A stretch of 64,000 nucleotides of DNA from Eunapius fragilis (lineage: Eukaryota; Porifera; Demospongiae; Spongillida; Spongillidae), in contig OY811976.1 of the NCBI GenBank assembly GCA_963681505.1, forward strand, positions 7,772,824 to 7,836,823. The letters are read 5' to 3'. Positions 24,001 to 36,000 of the stretch are shown piece after piece; the first letter of the stretch is position 1, and each line of letters starts with the position of its first letter. The position numbers and the translations under genes are program-made. The notes below the pieces were generated by a model, which worked only from the letters and a program-made list of their open reading frames with translations, searched no databases and was not told the DNA's origin.

Positions 24001-27000
24001 TATGTGTGAGTTAAAACTACATGAAAGGCAAATAGTAAAGCGTATAATACACTACCTTTTTCCCCTGACTACAGAAGGGTGATGCGCCATACACACACAA
24101 ACCTTGATGGTGCCATCTGATTGCCCTTGTCTCAGCACCATTCTGGTTTTCTTGGCCAATCTCTATAATGTGAGCATATCACCGTACTTCATTGAGCAGC
24201 TGTTTTGCAGTAACCTTCTCTAGTGAGGTAGACATTCAGCTGGACAGGTTTTTCTAGTTTTAACGCACACCTGAGCCACCACCACCACTACCATCATCAT
24301 CATCATCATCATCATCATTACTTCCATTGCAATTAACACCTTCATCACCACCATCACTTTCACCTTGGACTCGCCGTCATCAAATTTATTGTCAACATCG
24401 TTGTCGTCAATCATAACCATCCAAATTGCCAAATTACCATCGTCATCAGCATCACCGCTCTCAACCATGCACGCTGTCCTCGTCCTCGACCTGAATATCG
24501 TGGTTATCGTACCGGCCTTAGTAACCGTTGCAACCAAATTAACGAGTCGGCTCGTTTCCACCCGTGTTATAGGCGCCATGCTGCCTTATCTGGATGTGTG
24601 CCTACATCGAAGAACGTTCAATCTTACCGTATGCTGTACAGCAAATCAACGATCGATGTGCAACGCCATCACGCAATAGGGTCTTGTAGGCGTGGTAATA
24701 GGTTATCAACAGGAAGAGTTGAATATTCATGCTGTCTCTGGCCATAGAATGGCGCGAATCGAGCGGGAAATATGTACCTACTTTGCAAAGCAATATCTTT
24801 GTAACGGGTAAAGTAAAAATTAACGAACAGGACAAATCGATAGGCACAGGATCCCTCTACGTATAAACCAATTTTGAAATGAATTGAGATTTCCTGCCGA
24901 AATATATGGGGAGTTTGAACCCCAAGGGGTACCGAACATCGCGACACTGGCTTGGAGCATGTTCAAGATCCCAAAATGTATTTTAACATAGAAAAATGGT
25001 GTAGTATGAAGTGCTGAAAATAGGAAGACGATAGCGTTAACCGTTCGGAAGTTATAGTATTTCAAACGTGGTGCATTTTTATTATGCTTTATTATAATAT
25101 ACGCTAGGTCCCTTTTCTCGGAAACTTTCCCATATATATATATGGGACAGTGTCCAGCAAAATCACCCTTATGGTACTTTATCAAAAATTCCAGGACAAG
25201 CAAAAGAAAAGTAACGCTCGCATTGAAATGTATGGCTAATTATAAATTCAGTGCCTAATAACGTTGTGATAGATAGACCAATTTAGGATGCGTAAGGACC
25301 ATTTGACAGAAGCTCATGGGTGTTCAGGGAAAATCAAAAAATTTGAAAACTTGAAAAACTAGCCAGAAGGGTGATTCTGCTGGACACTGTCCCATATATA
25401 TATATAATTATATAATTATATGGGACGGTGTCCAGCAAAATCAGAAATTTGAAAAGAAAATATAAAACCGTTGTGAAGATATGTTGCTTTGCGTAACGTA
25501 CAATTTTTATAGTGATAAAATTAAAACTCCAGAAGGGTGATTTTGCTGGACACCGTCCCATATATAATTATATGGGACGGTGTCCAGCAAAATCACCCTT
25601 CTGGAGTTTTAATTTTATCACTATAAAAATTGTACGTTACGCAAAGCAACATATCTTCACAACGGTTTTATATTTTCTTTTCAAATTTCGTTCACTTGTT
25701 CACACATCAGTTCTCTCTGTGCAAACCGATTTTGGTGCTCTAGATATTTTCCATGCCATGGTTACAAAGGTCTCTAACCCAATGGGTTAAGATTCCACAT
25801 TTCTCCAGATACAAGTGACGATAACATGTCAAAATTGGAGTGTACATAGAAGGGTCCTGTAGCTACTGATTTCTGCAGATCGTTAAGTTTTTTCTTATCC
25901 GTTACGGAGATATGGATTTTCAAAGTAATTCGACATTTCGCGCCACTCACCCTATTCCAATATGCCATTATGTAATGGTCACGCCCTTTAAATTTGAAGT
26001 TAGGTATTAAATGAACTCCGCTTTGATCGTTCTACGTGGTGTATAAGCGATCGTACCTCGTACGCTATGTTTCAACATAAAACAGTATCGTACGTTCACA
26101 TGTATCGCTTATGATGGATGCTGTGAATATCCATGGTAGTTTATATTGTGCACCCTTTTTCTATATCTGCTCAGTTTGTGGCATGTACATGTAAGCATGC
26201 ACGTACCATGCCTTCTAATCATGGGGCCACCTTCTCCACCCTCTACACCCTCTACACTAGTCTGGGGACCAGATGACTTGCTTGCGACAGTCAGTTATCT
26301 GGTACACAAACTGCAGTACTTACCTTTACTTAGTATGGCATATCTCTCTAGACCATTCATATTCACTGCCTTTCTTTCTATCTTACCTCCTCCTCCTGCT
26401 CCTCATCTCCCTCCACCTCTTCCTATCTTCCTTCATCCACCCATCCTCCTCCCCTCTCTTCCTCTCCTCCTCCCCTCCTCCTCCTCCCTCCTCCTCCTCC
26501 TCCTCCTCCCCTCCTCTTCCTCCTACTTTTACTCCCTCTCATTTTCCCTCCTACCTTCCTTCCTATTACACCTAACACCCCTCCTACTCCTTTCTTTTGA
26601 TTGCATCCACACCTCACCCTCCTCCTCATCCTCCTACTTCTACCTTCCTACCTGTTGCATCCTCCCCTCCTCCTTTCATTTTTCCCGTTGCATCCACCCC
26701 CACCTTCTACTCCCCCTCCTCTTCCCCCTCCTCCTCTTCCTATCTTCCTTCATCCACCCATCCTCTTCCTCCCCTCCTCTCCCCTCCTCCTCCTCCCTCC
26801 TCCTCCTCTTACTCCCTCTCATTTTCCCTCCTACCTTCCTTCCTATTACACCTACCCCTCCCCCCTCCTTTCGTTTGATTGCATGCAAACCTCCCCTCCT
26901 CCTCCTCATCCTCCTACTTCTATCTTCCTACCCGTTGCATCCTTCCCTCCTCCCCCTCCTCCTTCCATTCTTCTTCCCGTTGCATCCACTCCCCACCTTC

Positions 27001-30000
27001 TCTTCCCTCTCCTCTACCTCCTTCTCCTCCTCTTCCTATCGTCTGTCATCCACCCATCCTCCTCCTCCCCTCCTCCTCTCCTCCTCCTCTCCTTCCCTCC
27101 ACCTCCCTCCCTCCCCCTCCTCCTCCTATCTTCATCCACCCATCCTCCTCCCCTCCTCCTCTCCTCCTCCTCTCCTTCCTACCACCTCCCTCCCCCTCCT
27201 CCTATCTTCATCCACCCATCCTCCTCCCCTCCTCCTCCTCTCCGTCTCCCCTCCTCCTCCCTCCACCTCCTCTCCTCCTCCCTCCTCCCCTCCACCTCCC
27301 TCCTCTTCCCCTCCTCCCTCCTCTGCCCCACCTCCTCCCTCCTCCTCCCCTCCTCCCTCCTCCTCCCCTCCTCCCTCCTCCTCCCCTCCTCCCTCCTCCT
27401 CCCCTCCTCCCTCCTCCTCCCCTCCTCCCTCCTCCTCCCCTCCTCCCTCCTCCTCCCCTCCTCCCTCCTCCTCCCCTCCTCCCTCCTCCACCCTCCCCCT
27501 CCTTTCCACCTCTCCTCCTTCTCTCCTCCTCCTCCCCTCCTCCTCCCCTCCCCTACTTCTACCTTCCCACCGGTTGCATCCTCCCCTCCTCCTTCCATTC
27601 TTTCCGTTGCATCCACCCCCTACCTTCTCCTTCCCCTCCTCTACCTCCTTCCCTCTTCTCCCTCCTCCTCTTCCTATCTTCCTTCATCCACCCATCCTCC
27701 TCCTCCTCTCTTTCTCCTCCCCTCCTCCTCTTATCCACCCATCCTTCTCCCCTCCTCCTCCCCTCTTCCTCTTTTCCTCCTCTCCTCCTCCTCCTCCTCT
27801 TACTCTCTCTCATTTTACCTCCTACCTCCTTCTCCTCTTCCTATCTTCCTTCATCTACACACCCTCCTCCCCCCTCTCCCTCCTCCTCTTACTCCCTCTC
27901 ATTTCCCTCCTACCTTCCTCCTATTACACCTACCCCTTCCCCTCCTCCTTTCTTTTGATTTCATCTACACCTCCCCTCCTCCTCCTCCTATGTCTACCTT
28001 CCTACCTATTGCATCCTCCCCTCCTCCTCCTTCCATTCTTCCCGTTGCATCCACCCCCACCTTCTCCTCCTCTTTCTCTACCTCCTTTTCCTCCTCTCCC
28101 TCCTCTTCCTATCTTCCTGCATCCACCCATCCTCCTCCTCCTCTCCTCCTCCTCCCCTCCCCCTCCTCCTCCTATTTTCCTTCATCCACCCATCCTCCTC
28201 CCCTCCTCCTCTACTCCCCTCCTCCTCCTCTTACTCCCTCTCATTTCCCTCCTACCTTCCTTCCTATTACACCTACCCCTTCCCCTCCTCCTTTCTTTTG
28301 ATTTCATCCACACCTCCCCCTCCTCCTCATCCTCCTACTTCTACCTTCTTACCCGTTGCATCCTCCCCTCCACCGCCTCTTCCTTCTTCCATTCTTCCAG
28401 TTGCACCCACCCCTCTCCCTCCTTTACCTCCTCGTGTTCCTCCTCCCCATCCTCTACCTCCCCATCTTCTACCTCCCTATCCTCTACCTCCCCACCTCCC
28501 TCGTCCTCTACCTCCTCCTTCTCCCCCTCCTCTACTTCCTGCTCCCCTCCTCTACCTTCTCCCCCTCCTCTACCTCCTCCCCTCTCCTCTACCTCCTCCT
28601 CCTCTGTCTCCTCCTTCCCTTCCACCTTCTTGGGTAGGGAGGGTATTTTATATTAACCACTTTGTTTCAAAGGAAGTGTTCATCTCGATATATATGTTTT
28701 CACCTAGGAGTCAGCGGAATGTATTTTTTGGGATGTGCAAACTACATGCAACTAGAAAAGGCTATTATAATACAGAGCCTGTCTGAACTCTAGAGCTCTA
28801 CACAAGGGAATGTATGTTGGTATAAGCCTTTTATGAATATTATTATCCATTGTCAGTACAGATTGTGGGTGGCCAGTGGTTTACATAGACAAGCAAGCAT
28901 GGTAGAATGGGTCCATGCTTGTACATGCTCTACATGGAAGTTAGAACAAGTAGTTTTGAACTACATGCGTGCATGCCATAGCTCTAAGGTCTTTCCAAAA
29001 ACAAAGTACACTATAAGTAAGGAGGGGGGGGGGGGGGACATCTGATGTCCCTGACTAATTGTTGGCAGTGCCTACTAGGTTGTTGCATCATCACCTTTTT
29101 AGTTGTAAAATAACCCATGAGAGGTTATATTATATATGCTGAAGTGCCAAAATGATTCCGGGTGCTTGCAAATTTACAACACATTGACTTACAATACCAA
29201 TAGTTTTAAAGCTGGATAAATAAGGAATTGCATCTTCCGACACATGTCTCTTATCATTTATTTATGCAATGGAAAGGAAGGTACAAAGAGGAGGAGGAGG
29301 CGGAGGAGGGGGAGGAGAAGGAGGTAGAGGATGAGGAGAAGGTGGGGGTGGATGCAACGGGAAGAATGGAAGGAGAAGGAGGGGGAGGAGAGGGAGGATG
29401 CAACAGGTAGGAAGGTAAAAGTAGGAGGATGAGGAAGAAGAGGTGTGGATGCAATCAAAAGAAAGGAGGAGGGGGAGGGGTAGGTGGTAGAAGGGAAAAT
29501 GAGAGGGAGTAAGAGGAGGAGGGGAGGAGGGAGGAGAAGGAGGAGGAGGGGGGAGGGAGGGAGGAGGAGGATGGGTGGATGAAGGAAGATAGGAAGAGGA
29601 GGAAGAGGAGGAGAAGGAGGTAGAGGAGGGGGAGGAGAAGGTGGGGTGGATGTAACGGGAAGGAGGAGGAGGAGGAGGAGGAGGGAAGGATGCAACAGGT
29701 AGGAAGGTAGAAGTAGGAGGATGAGGAGGAGGGGGGGGAGGTGTGGATGCAATCAAAACAAAGGAGGAGGGGGAGGGGTAGGTGGTAGAAGGGAAAATGA
29801 GAGGGAGTAAGAGGAGGAGGGGAGGAGGGAGGAGAAGGAGGGAAGGAGGAGGAGGGGAGAGGGAGGGAGGAGGAGGATGGGTGGATGAAGGAAGATAGGA
29901 AGAGGAGGAGAAGGAGGTAGAGGAGGGGGAGGAGAAGGTGGGGTGGATGTAAGGAGGAGGAGGAGGAGGAGGAGGAGGGAAGGATGCAACAGGTAGGAAG

Positions 30001-33000
30001 GTAGAAGTAGGAGGATGAGGAGGAGGGGGATCGAGGAGGGAGGAGGAGGAGAGGAGGAGGGATGAGGAGGGGAGGAGGAGGGAGGAGGAGGGGAGGAGGA
30101 GGGAGGAGGAGGGGAGGAGGAGGGAGGAGGAGGGGTGGAGGAGGAGAGGAGGAGGAGAGGCAGAGGGGAGGAGGAGGAGAGGCAGAGGGGAGGGGAGGAG
30201 GGGAAGGGGTAGGTGTAATAGGAAGGAAGGTAGGAGGGAAATGAGAGGGAGTAAGAGGAGGAGGAGGGAAGGAGGATGGGTGGATGAAGGAAGATAGGAG
30301 GAGGTGGAGGGGAGGAGGAGGAGGGGAGGAGGAGGATGGGTGGATGCAGGAAGATAGGAAGAGGAGGGAGAGGAGGAAAAGGAGGTAGAGGAAGACGAGG
30401 AGAAGACATAGGAGGATGAGAAGGAGGTGGAGGGGAGGTGTAGATGAAATCAAAAGAAAGGAGGAGGGGGAGGGGTAGGTGTAATAGGAAGGAAGGTAGG
30501 AGGGAAATGAGAGGGAGTAAGAGGAGGAGGGAGAGGGGAGGAGGAGGGTGTGTAGATGAAGGAAGATAGGAGGAGAAGAAGGAGGTAGGAGGTAAAATGA
30601 GAGGGAGTAAGAGGAGGAGGAGGAGGAGAGGAGGAAGAGAGGAAGAGGGGAGGAGGAGGAGGAGAGGAGGAGGATGGGTGGATAAAGGAAGATAGGAGGA
30701 GGAGGGAGAAGAGGGAAGGAGGTAGAGGAGGGGAAGGAGAAGGTAGGGGGTGGATGCAACGGAAAGAATGGAAGGAGGGGGGGAGGATGCAACTGGTGGT
30801 AAGGTAGAAGTAGGGAGGGGAGGAGGAGGGGAGGAGGAGGGGAGGAGGAGGGGAGGAGGAGGGAGGAGGAGGGGAGGAGGAGGAAAGGAGGAGGGAGGAG
30901 GGGAGGAGGAGGGAGGAGGAGGGGAGGAGGAGGAAAGGAGGAGGGAGGAGGGGAGGAGGAGGGAGGAGGAGGGGAGGAGGAGGAAAGGAGGAGGGAGGAG
31001 GGGAGGAGGAGGGAGGAGGAGGGGAGGAGGTGGGGCGAAGGAGGAAGAAGGGGAGGGGAGGGAGGTGGAGGGGAGGAGGAGGGAGGAGGAGAGGAGGTGG
31101 AGGGAGGAGGAGGGGAGACGGAGAGGAGGAGGAGGGGAGGAGGATGGGTGGATGAAGATAGGAGGAGGAGGGGGAGGGAGGTGGAGGGAAGGAGAGGAGG
31201 AGGAGAGGAGGAGGGGAGGAGGAGGATGGGTGGATGACAGACAATAGGAAGAGGAAGAGAAGGTGGGGAGTGGATGCAAGGGGAAGAAGAATGGAAGGAG
31301 GAGGGGGAGGAGGGAAGGATGCAACAGGTAGGAAGATAGATGGAGGATGAGGAGGAGGAGGGGAGGTTTGCATGCAATCAAACGAAAGGAGGGGGGAGGG
31401 GTAGGTGTAATAGGAAGGAAGGTAGGAGGGGAAATGAGAGGGAGTAAGAGGAGGAGGAGGGAGGAGGAGGGGAGAGGAGGGGAGGAAGAGGATGGGTGGA
31501 TGAAGGAAGATAGGAAGAGGAGGAGGGGGAAGAGGAGGGGGAGTAGAAGGTGGGGGTGGATGCAACGGGAAAAATGAAAGGAGGAGGGGAGGATGCAACA
31601 GGTAGGAAGGTAGAAGTAGGAGGATGAGGAGGAGGGTGAGGTGTGGATGCAATCAAAAGAAAGGAGTAGGAGGGGTGTTAGGTGTAATAGGAAGGAAGGT
31701 AGGAGGGAAAATGAGAGGGAGTAAAAGTAGGAGGAAGAGGAGGGGAGGAGGAGGAGGAGGAGGGAGGAGGAGGAGGGGAGGAGGAGAGGAAGAGAGGGGA
31801 GGAGGATGGGTGGATGAAGGAAGATAGGAAGAGGTGGAGGGAGATGAGGAGCAGGAGGAGGAGGTAAGATAGAAAGAAAGGCAGTGAATATGAATGGTCT
31901 AGAGAGATATGCCATACTAAGTAAAGGTAAGTACTGCAGTTTGTGTACCAGATAACTGACTGTCGCAAGCAAGTCATCTGGTCCCCAGACTAGTGTAGAG
32001 GGTGTAGAGGGTGGAGAAGGTGGCCCCATGATTAGAAGGCATGGTACGTGCATGCTTACATGTACATGCCACAAACTGAGCAGATATAGAAAAAGGGTGC
32101 ACAATATAAACTACCATGGATATTCACAGCATCCATCATAAGCGATACATGTGAACGTACGATACTGTTTTATGTTGAAACATAGCGTACGAGGTACGAT
32201 CGCTTATACACCACGTAGAACGATCAAAGCGGAGTTCATTTAATACCTAACTTCAAATTTAAAGGGCGTGACCATTACATAATGGCATATTGGAATAGGG
32301 TGAGTGGCGCGAAATGTCGAATTACTTTGAAAATCCATATCTCCGTAACGGATAAGAAAAAACTTAACGATCTGCAGAAATCAGTAGCTACAGGACCCTT
32401 CTATGTACACTCCAAATTTGACATGTTATCGTCACTCGTATCTGGAGAAATGTGGAATCTTAACCCATTGGGTTAGAGACCTTTGTAACCATGGCATGGA
32501 AAATATCTAGAGCACCAAAATCGGTTTGCACAGAGAGAACTGATGTGTGAACAAGTGAACGAAATTTGAAAAGAAAATATAAAACCGTTGTGAAGATATG
32601 TTGCTTTGCGTAACGTACAATTTTTATAGTGATAAAATTAAAACTCCAGAAGGGTGATTTTGCTGGACACCGTACCATATGGGACAGTGTCCAGCTAAAT
32701 CACCCTTATGGTACTTTATCAAAATTTCCAGAACAAGCAAAAGAAAAGTAACGCTCGCATTGAAATGTATGGCTAATTATAAATTCAGTGCCTAATAACT
32801 TTGTGATGGATAGTCCGATTTAGGATGCGTAAGGACCATTTGACAGAAGCTCATGGGTGTTCAAGGAAAATCAAAAAATTTGAAAACTTGAAAAACTAGC
32901 CAGAAGGGTGATTCTGCTGGACACCGTCCCATATATATATAAATTATATACATATATCTAAGGAAATAAACATGCCACAAAAGAATTTCATTTTTACTAT

Positions 33001-36000
33001 AACAGTTTTGATTTTGATTTGCCCCCTTGCATTTCCAGTTCCAACATCACCCTTGGATTTTTCTTTGTCCACTGTTCCTGGATCACCTTACCAACTGTCT
33101 GCTCAGTGGTCTCCACCCATACCAAAGAATGGCATCATCACTGCATACACTGTGTACTGTAACACCTCTGCCAGTCAGGCATATCCTGAACAGATGATTG
33201 GACCAAATTTGCCCACTTTTAGATCTGTGGTAAATGGGTCAACAGTGACTGCTAAGATTGTTGGGCTCAACCCATACACCAACTATGACTGCTATGTGAC
33301 TGCTAACACATCAATTGGAGCAGGGAACAGCTCAAATATAGCTACTGCAAGGACTGGGGAATCAGGTTAGCAGTAATAAATTTTCTCATCTGAGACTACC
33401 TGGAATCATTTATGTACTATCTTTGTTTATCAAGTCATAGTGTTGGTATGATTGATATACATTTCTATAACACATTAAAATAAGGTCAAAGGCAGGATTA
33501 ATAAAAGCTATCAGCTTAAATCTGCTATTCAGTGTCACAGACCAACATTAATGTGCATAGATCCATACCCATATGTTGTTTTAAAATATGTATTCATTTA
33601 GAAAGTGACCATTCCTAAAATATGTTTAAACCCCATGCAGTACATAATTTAGGTACATTTCATTGTTCTTCTTATGGTCTGCCCATATCATTGCATTACC
33701 ATTCACTTTATAAAATTGTCATCTATTTATTTGCACTCACTCCTTTTATCACAAGGAGCAAAAAATGATTAAAATTGGTGTTGATCAGGGCTACTTGTTG
33801 TCACTGTGAAGCAAGGAAGAGGTGCAATCATGCATCAAAGATTTTTTTATGATTACAGACTAATATGATGCAATCATGCTAAATGTTGGTCTGTAATGCT
33901 AATATCTTTAAATTGTTTAATGGATTTTCATTTGTCCCCTTTCATTTACAGCACCATCATCACCATTAAATTTCTTTGTGTCATCTGTTCCTGGCTCACC
34001 TTACCAACTTTCTGCTCTGTGGTCTCCACCCATATCTAAGAAAGGCACCATCACTGCATACACTGTGTACTGTAACACCTCTGCCAGTCAGGCATATTCT
34101 AAACAGATGATTGGACCAAATGTGGCCACTGTAAGATCTGTGGTTAATGGGACAACACTGGCTGCTACAATCTTTGGGCTTAACCCATACACCAACTATG
34201 ACTGCTACGTGACTGCTAACACATCTGTTGGAGCAGGGAACAACTCAAACATAGCTACTGCAAGAACTATTGAACCTGGTGAGTAATAAGAAAATCTCAG
34301 AAGAACTAGCATGAACCCTTTCTAAATCCTTTTATTTATGAGTTGATAAAGTTAAATTTGTTTTCAGGAACATTTTAACATGGCCTCTCGTCAAGACCCG
34401 ATATGAATGCTGTAGTGCAGTTAATGATCAGAATTAGTCTGCCATTTTTTGGCACAGGCTAACATTAATATGAGTTACACCCTAACATTGATACATACAT
34501 GCTGTACGCCATGTCCTCATTCAAACAGTAACAAATCACAACATGTTTACACTATGTGTTGTAAATGGTATTGAATTTCCATGCATCAGATTTTACTGTC
34601 CCCTGTTGCTATTAACATGTAACCCTGGTTTATCCCATGCTTCCTCTTATCATTAAAATAGCTTCAATGAACATTATGTAAATGGTTCATACAGTTAAAA
34701 TGTACATATAACTGATGATGGAATGCTGCTCATCCCTTATGAACACAAAATCCTACCTTCCCAGCTATCTGACACGTTTATATAACATTTCATCCTTTGC
34801 ACAATGTCAATTTTGATTTCGGCTGCAGGTACTACATTGAGTGTGAACAGAGTGAAGATACTGTCCATTGCAGCTTTGCCAGACGTTAAATGCACAAGTT
34901 GAAAAAGTGAAAGTGTCAATTACAACTAGGCCAGATACTAGCCAAATTACTTACTAATTTTGTTCCTGAATGCACAATCAACAAATCACAACAGAAATTC
35001 AAATAAAATGCAACTTTAAGAAACGTTTTCATTTAACCGCTGCTTTATTAAAATATCATGAAATTGATTTAATTTGTTCCCTATTAAATTACAGATCTTT
35101 CTCCACCAATGAATTTTTCTGTATATGCTGTTCCCGGCTCACCTTACCAATTGTCTGCTCAGTGGTCTACACCAATACCAGATTATGTCAACTTCACTGC
35201 ATACACTGTGTACTGTAACACCTCTGTCAGTCAGGCATATCCTGAACAGATGATTGGACCAAATGTACCCACAGTCAGATCTGTTGTGAGTGGAACAACA
35301 CTGGCTGCTGTAATCACTGGACTCAACCCATACACCAACTATGACTGCTATGCGACTGCTAACACATCTGTTGGAGAAGGGAACAACTCAGTTGTAGTAA
35401 CAGCAAGAACTGCTGAAGCAGGTGTGTGTTAAAAATACACATTAGAGGATAGGTAAAATTAAAATTTGCCTTAAAAATTCATATACATGGTGTTTTAAAA
35501 TATTTTCTCACTGCAATATAGAATTTCCATGCAGTAAGAGTGTCCATTGAATGAATTGTATTACGTGTAGTATTGTTTTGAAATTCTTTCTCATCCACAG
35601 TTCCCTCATCACCACTATTTCAGTATGTGGTACCGGTGGCCACAGAAACTCAACTTATATCAGTCTTTAAAGCCCCTAATTCGCCAAATGGAATAATTAC
35701 TGCTTACACTGTGTACTGTAACACTTCTGCCATGCAGGCCTATCCTGAACAGACGATTGGGCCAAATGCGCCGAGCATCAGATCAAGAGCAGTATTCAAT
35801 CAGATAGCTATGCTTGGAGATATGAAAACAGTTTGGACCATATTGGGAGTTGGATTAAAACCATACACTCGATACGACTGCTATGTAACAGCAAATACAT
35901 CTGCTGGAGAAGGACCTCCTTCCAGTATTCAGTCAAGTAGAACATCTCCATCCGGTAAACTATGGTTACTATACAAATTGTATAAACTGTCATGTGTGAA

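Larger units (their letters stand above)
17162..25132. mobile_element. FB1, giant foldback element (about 8.0 kb)
   Basis: The ends are TGGGAAAGTTTCCGAGAAAA and its exact inverse, within TA repeats. The arms 17162-19040 and 20465-25132 are inverse copies, with about 1.3 kb of unique sequence (17162-18500 versus 23840-25132) and a visible divergence of a few percent. The inner part of each arm is a 27-bp satellite, about 19 copies on the left and about 125 on the right. The centre (19040-20465) is a spacer with further inverted segments. No transposase, reverse transcriptase or other enzyme is encoded, so it is nonautonomous or host-derived. Confidence 0.85.
25573..32677. mobile_element. FB2, giant foldback element (about 7.1 kb)
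   Basis: The ends are TGGGACGGTGTCCAGCA and its inverse (one base differs on the right). The arms are 25573-28630 and 29275-32677. The outer ~820 bp of the arms are almost identical between sides, and the inner 2.3-2.6 kb is CT-rich on the left and GA-rich on the right. The spacer is about 28640-29270. No transposase-like protein is encoded. The near identity of the arms points to recent origin or ongoing correction between them. Confidence 0.85.

Noticed and set aside
26146-28656. An 836-residue Pro/Ser/Leu-rich ORF (and the inverse at 29753-32104)
   Set aside because: All three frames are open because the sequence is CT-rich repeat; it lies in foldback arms, with mirrored versions on both strands and no domain.
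17162-32677. Polinton/Maverick elements, because of size and inverted ends
   Set aside because: No polymerase, integrase, capsid or other protein is encoded, and the arms are kilobase-long tandem repeats, unlike that group.
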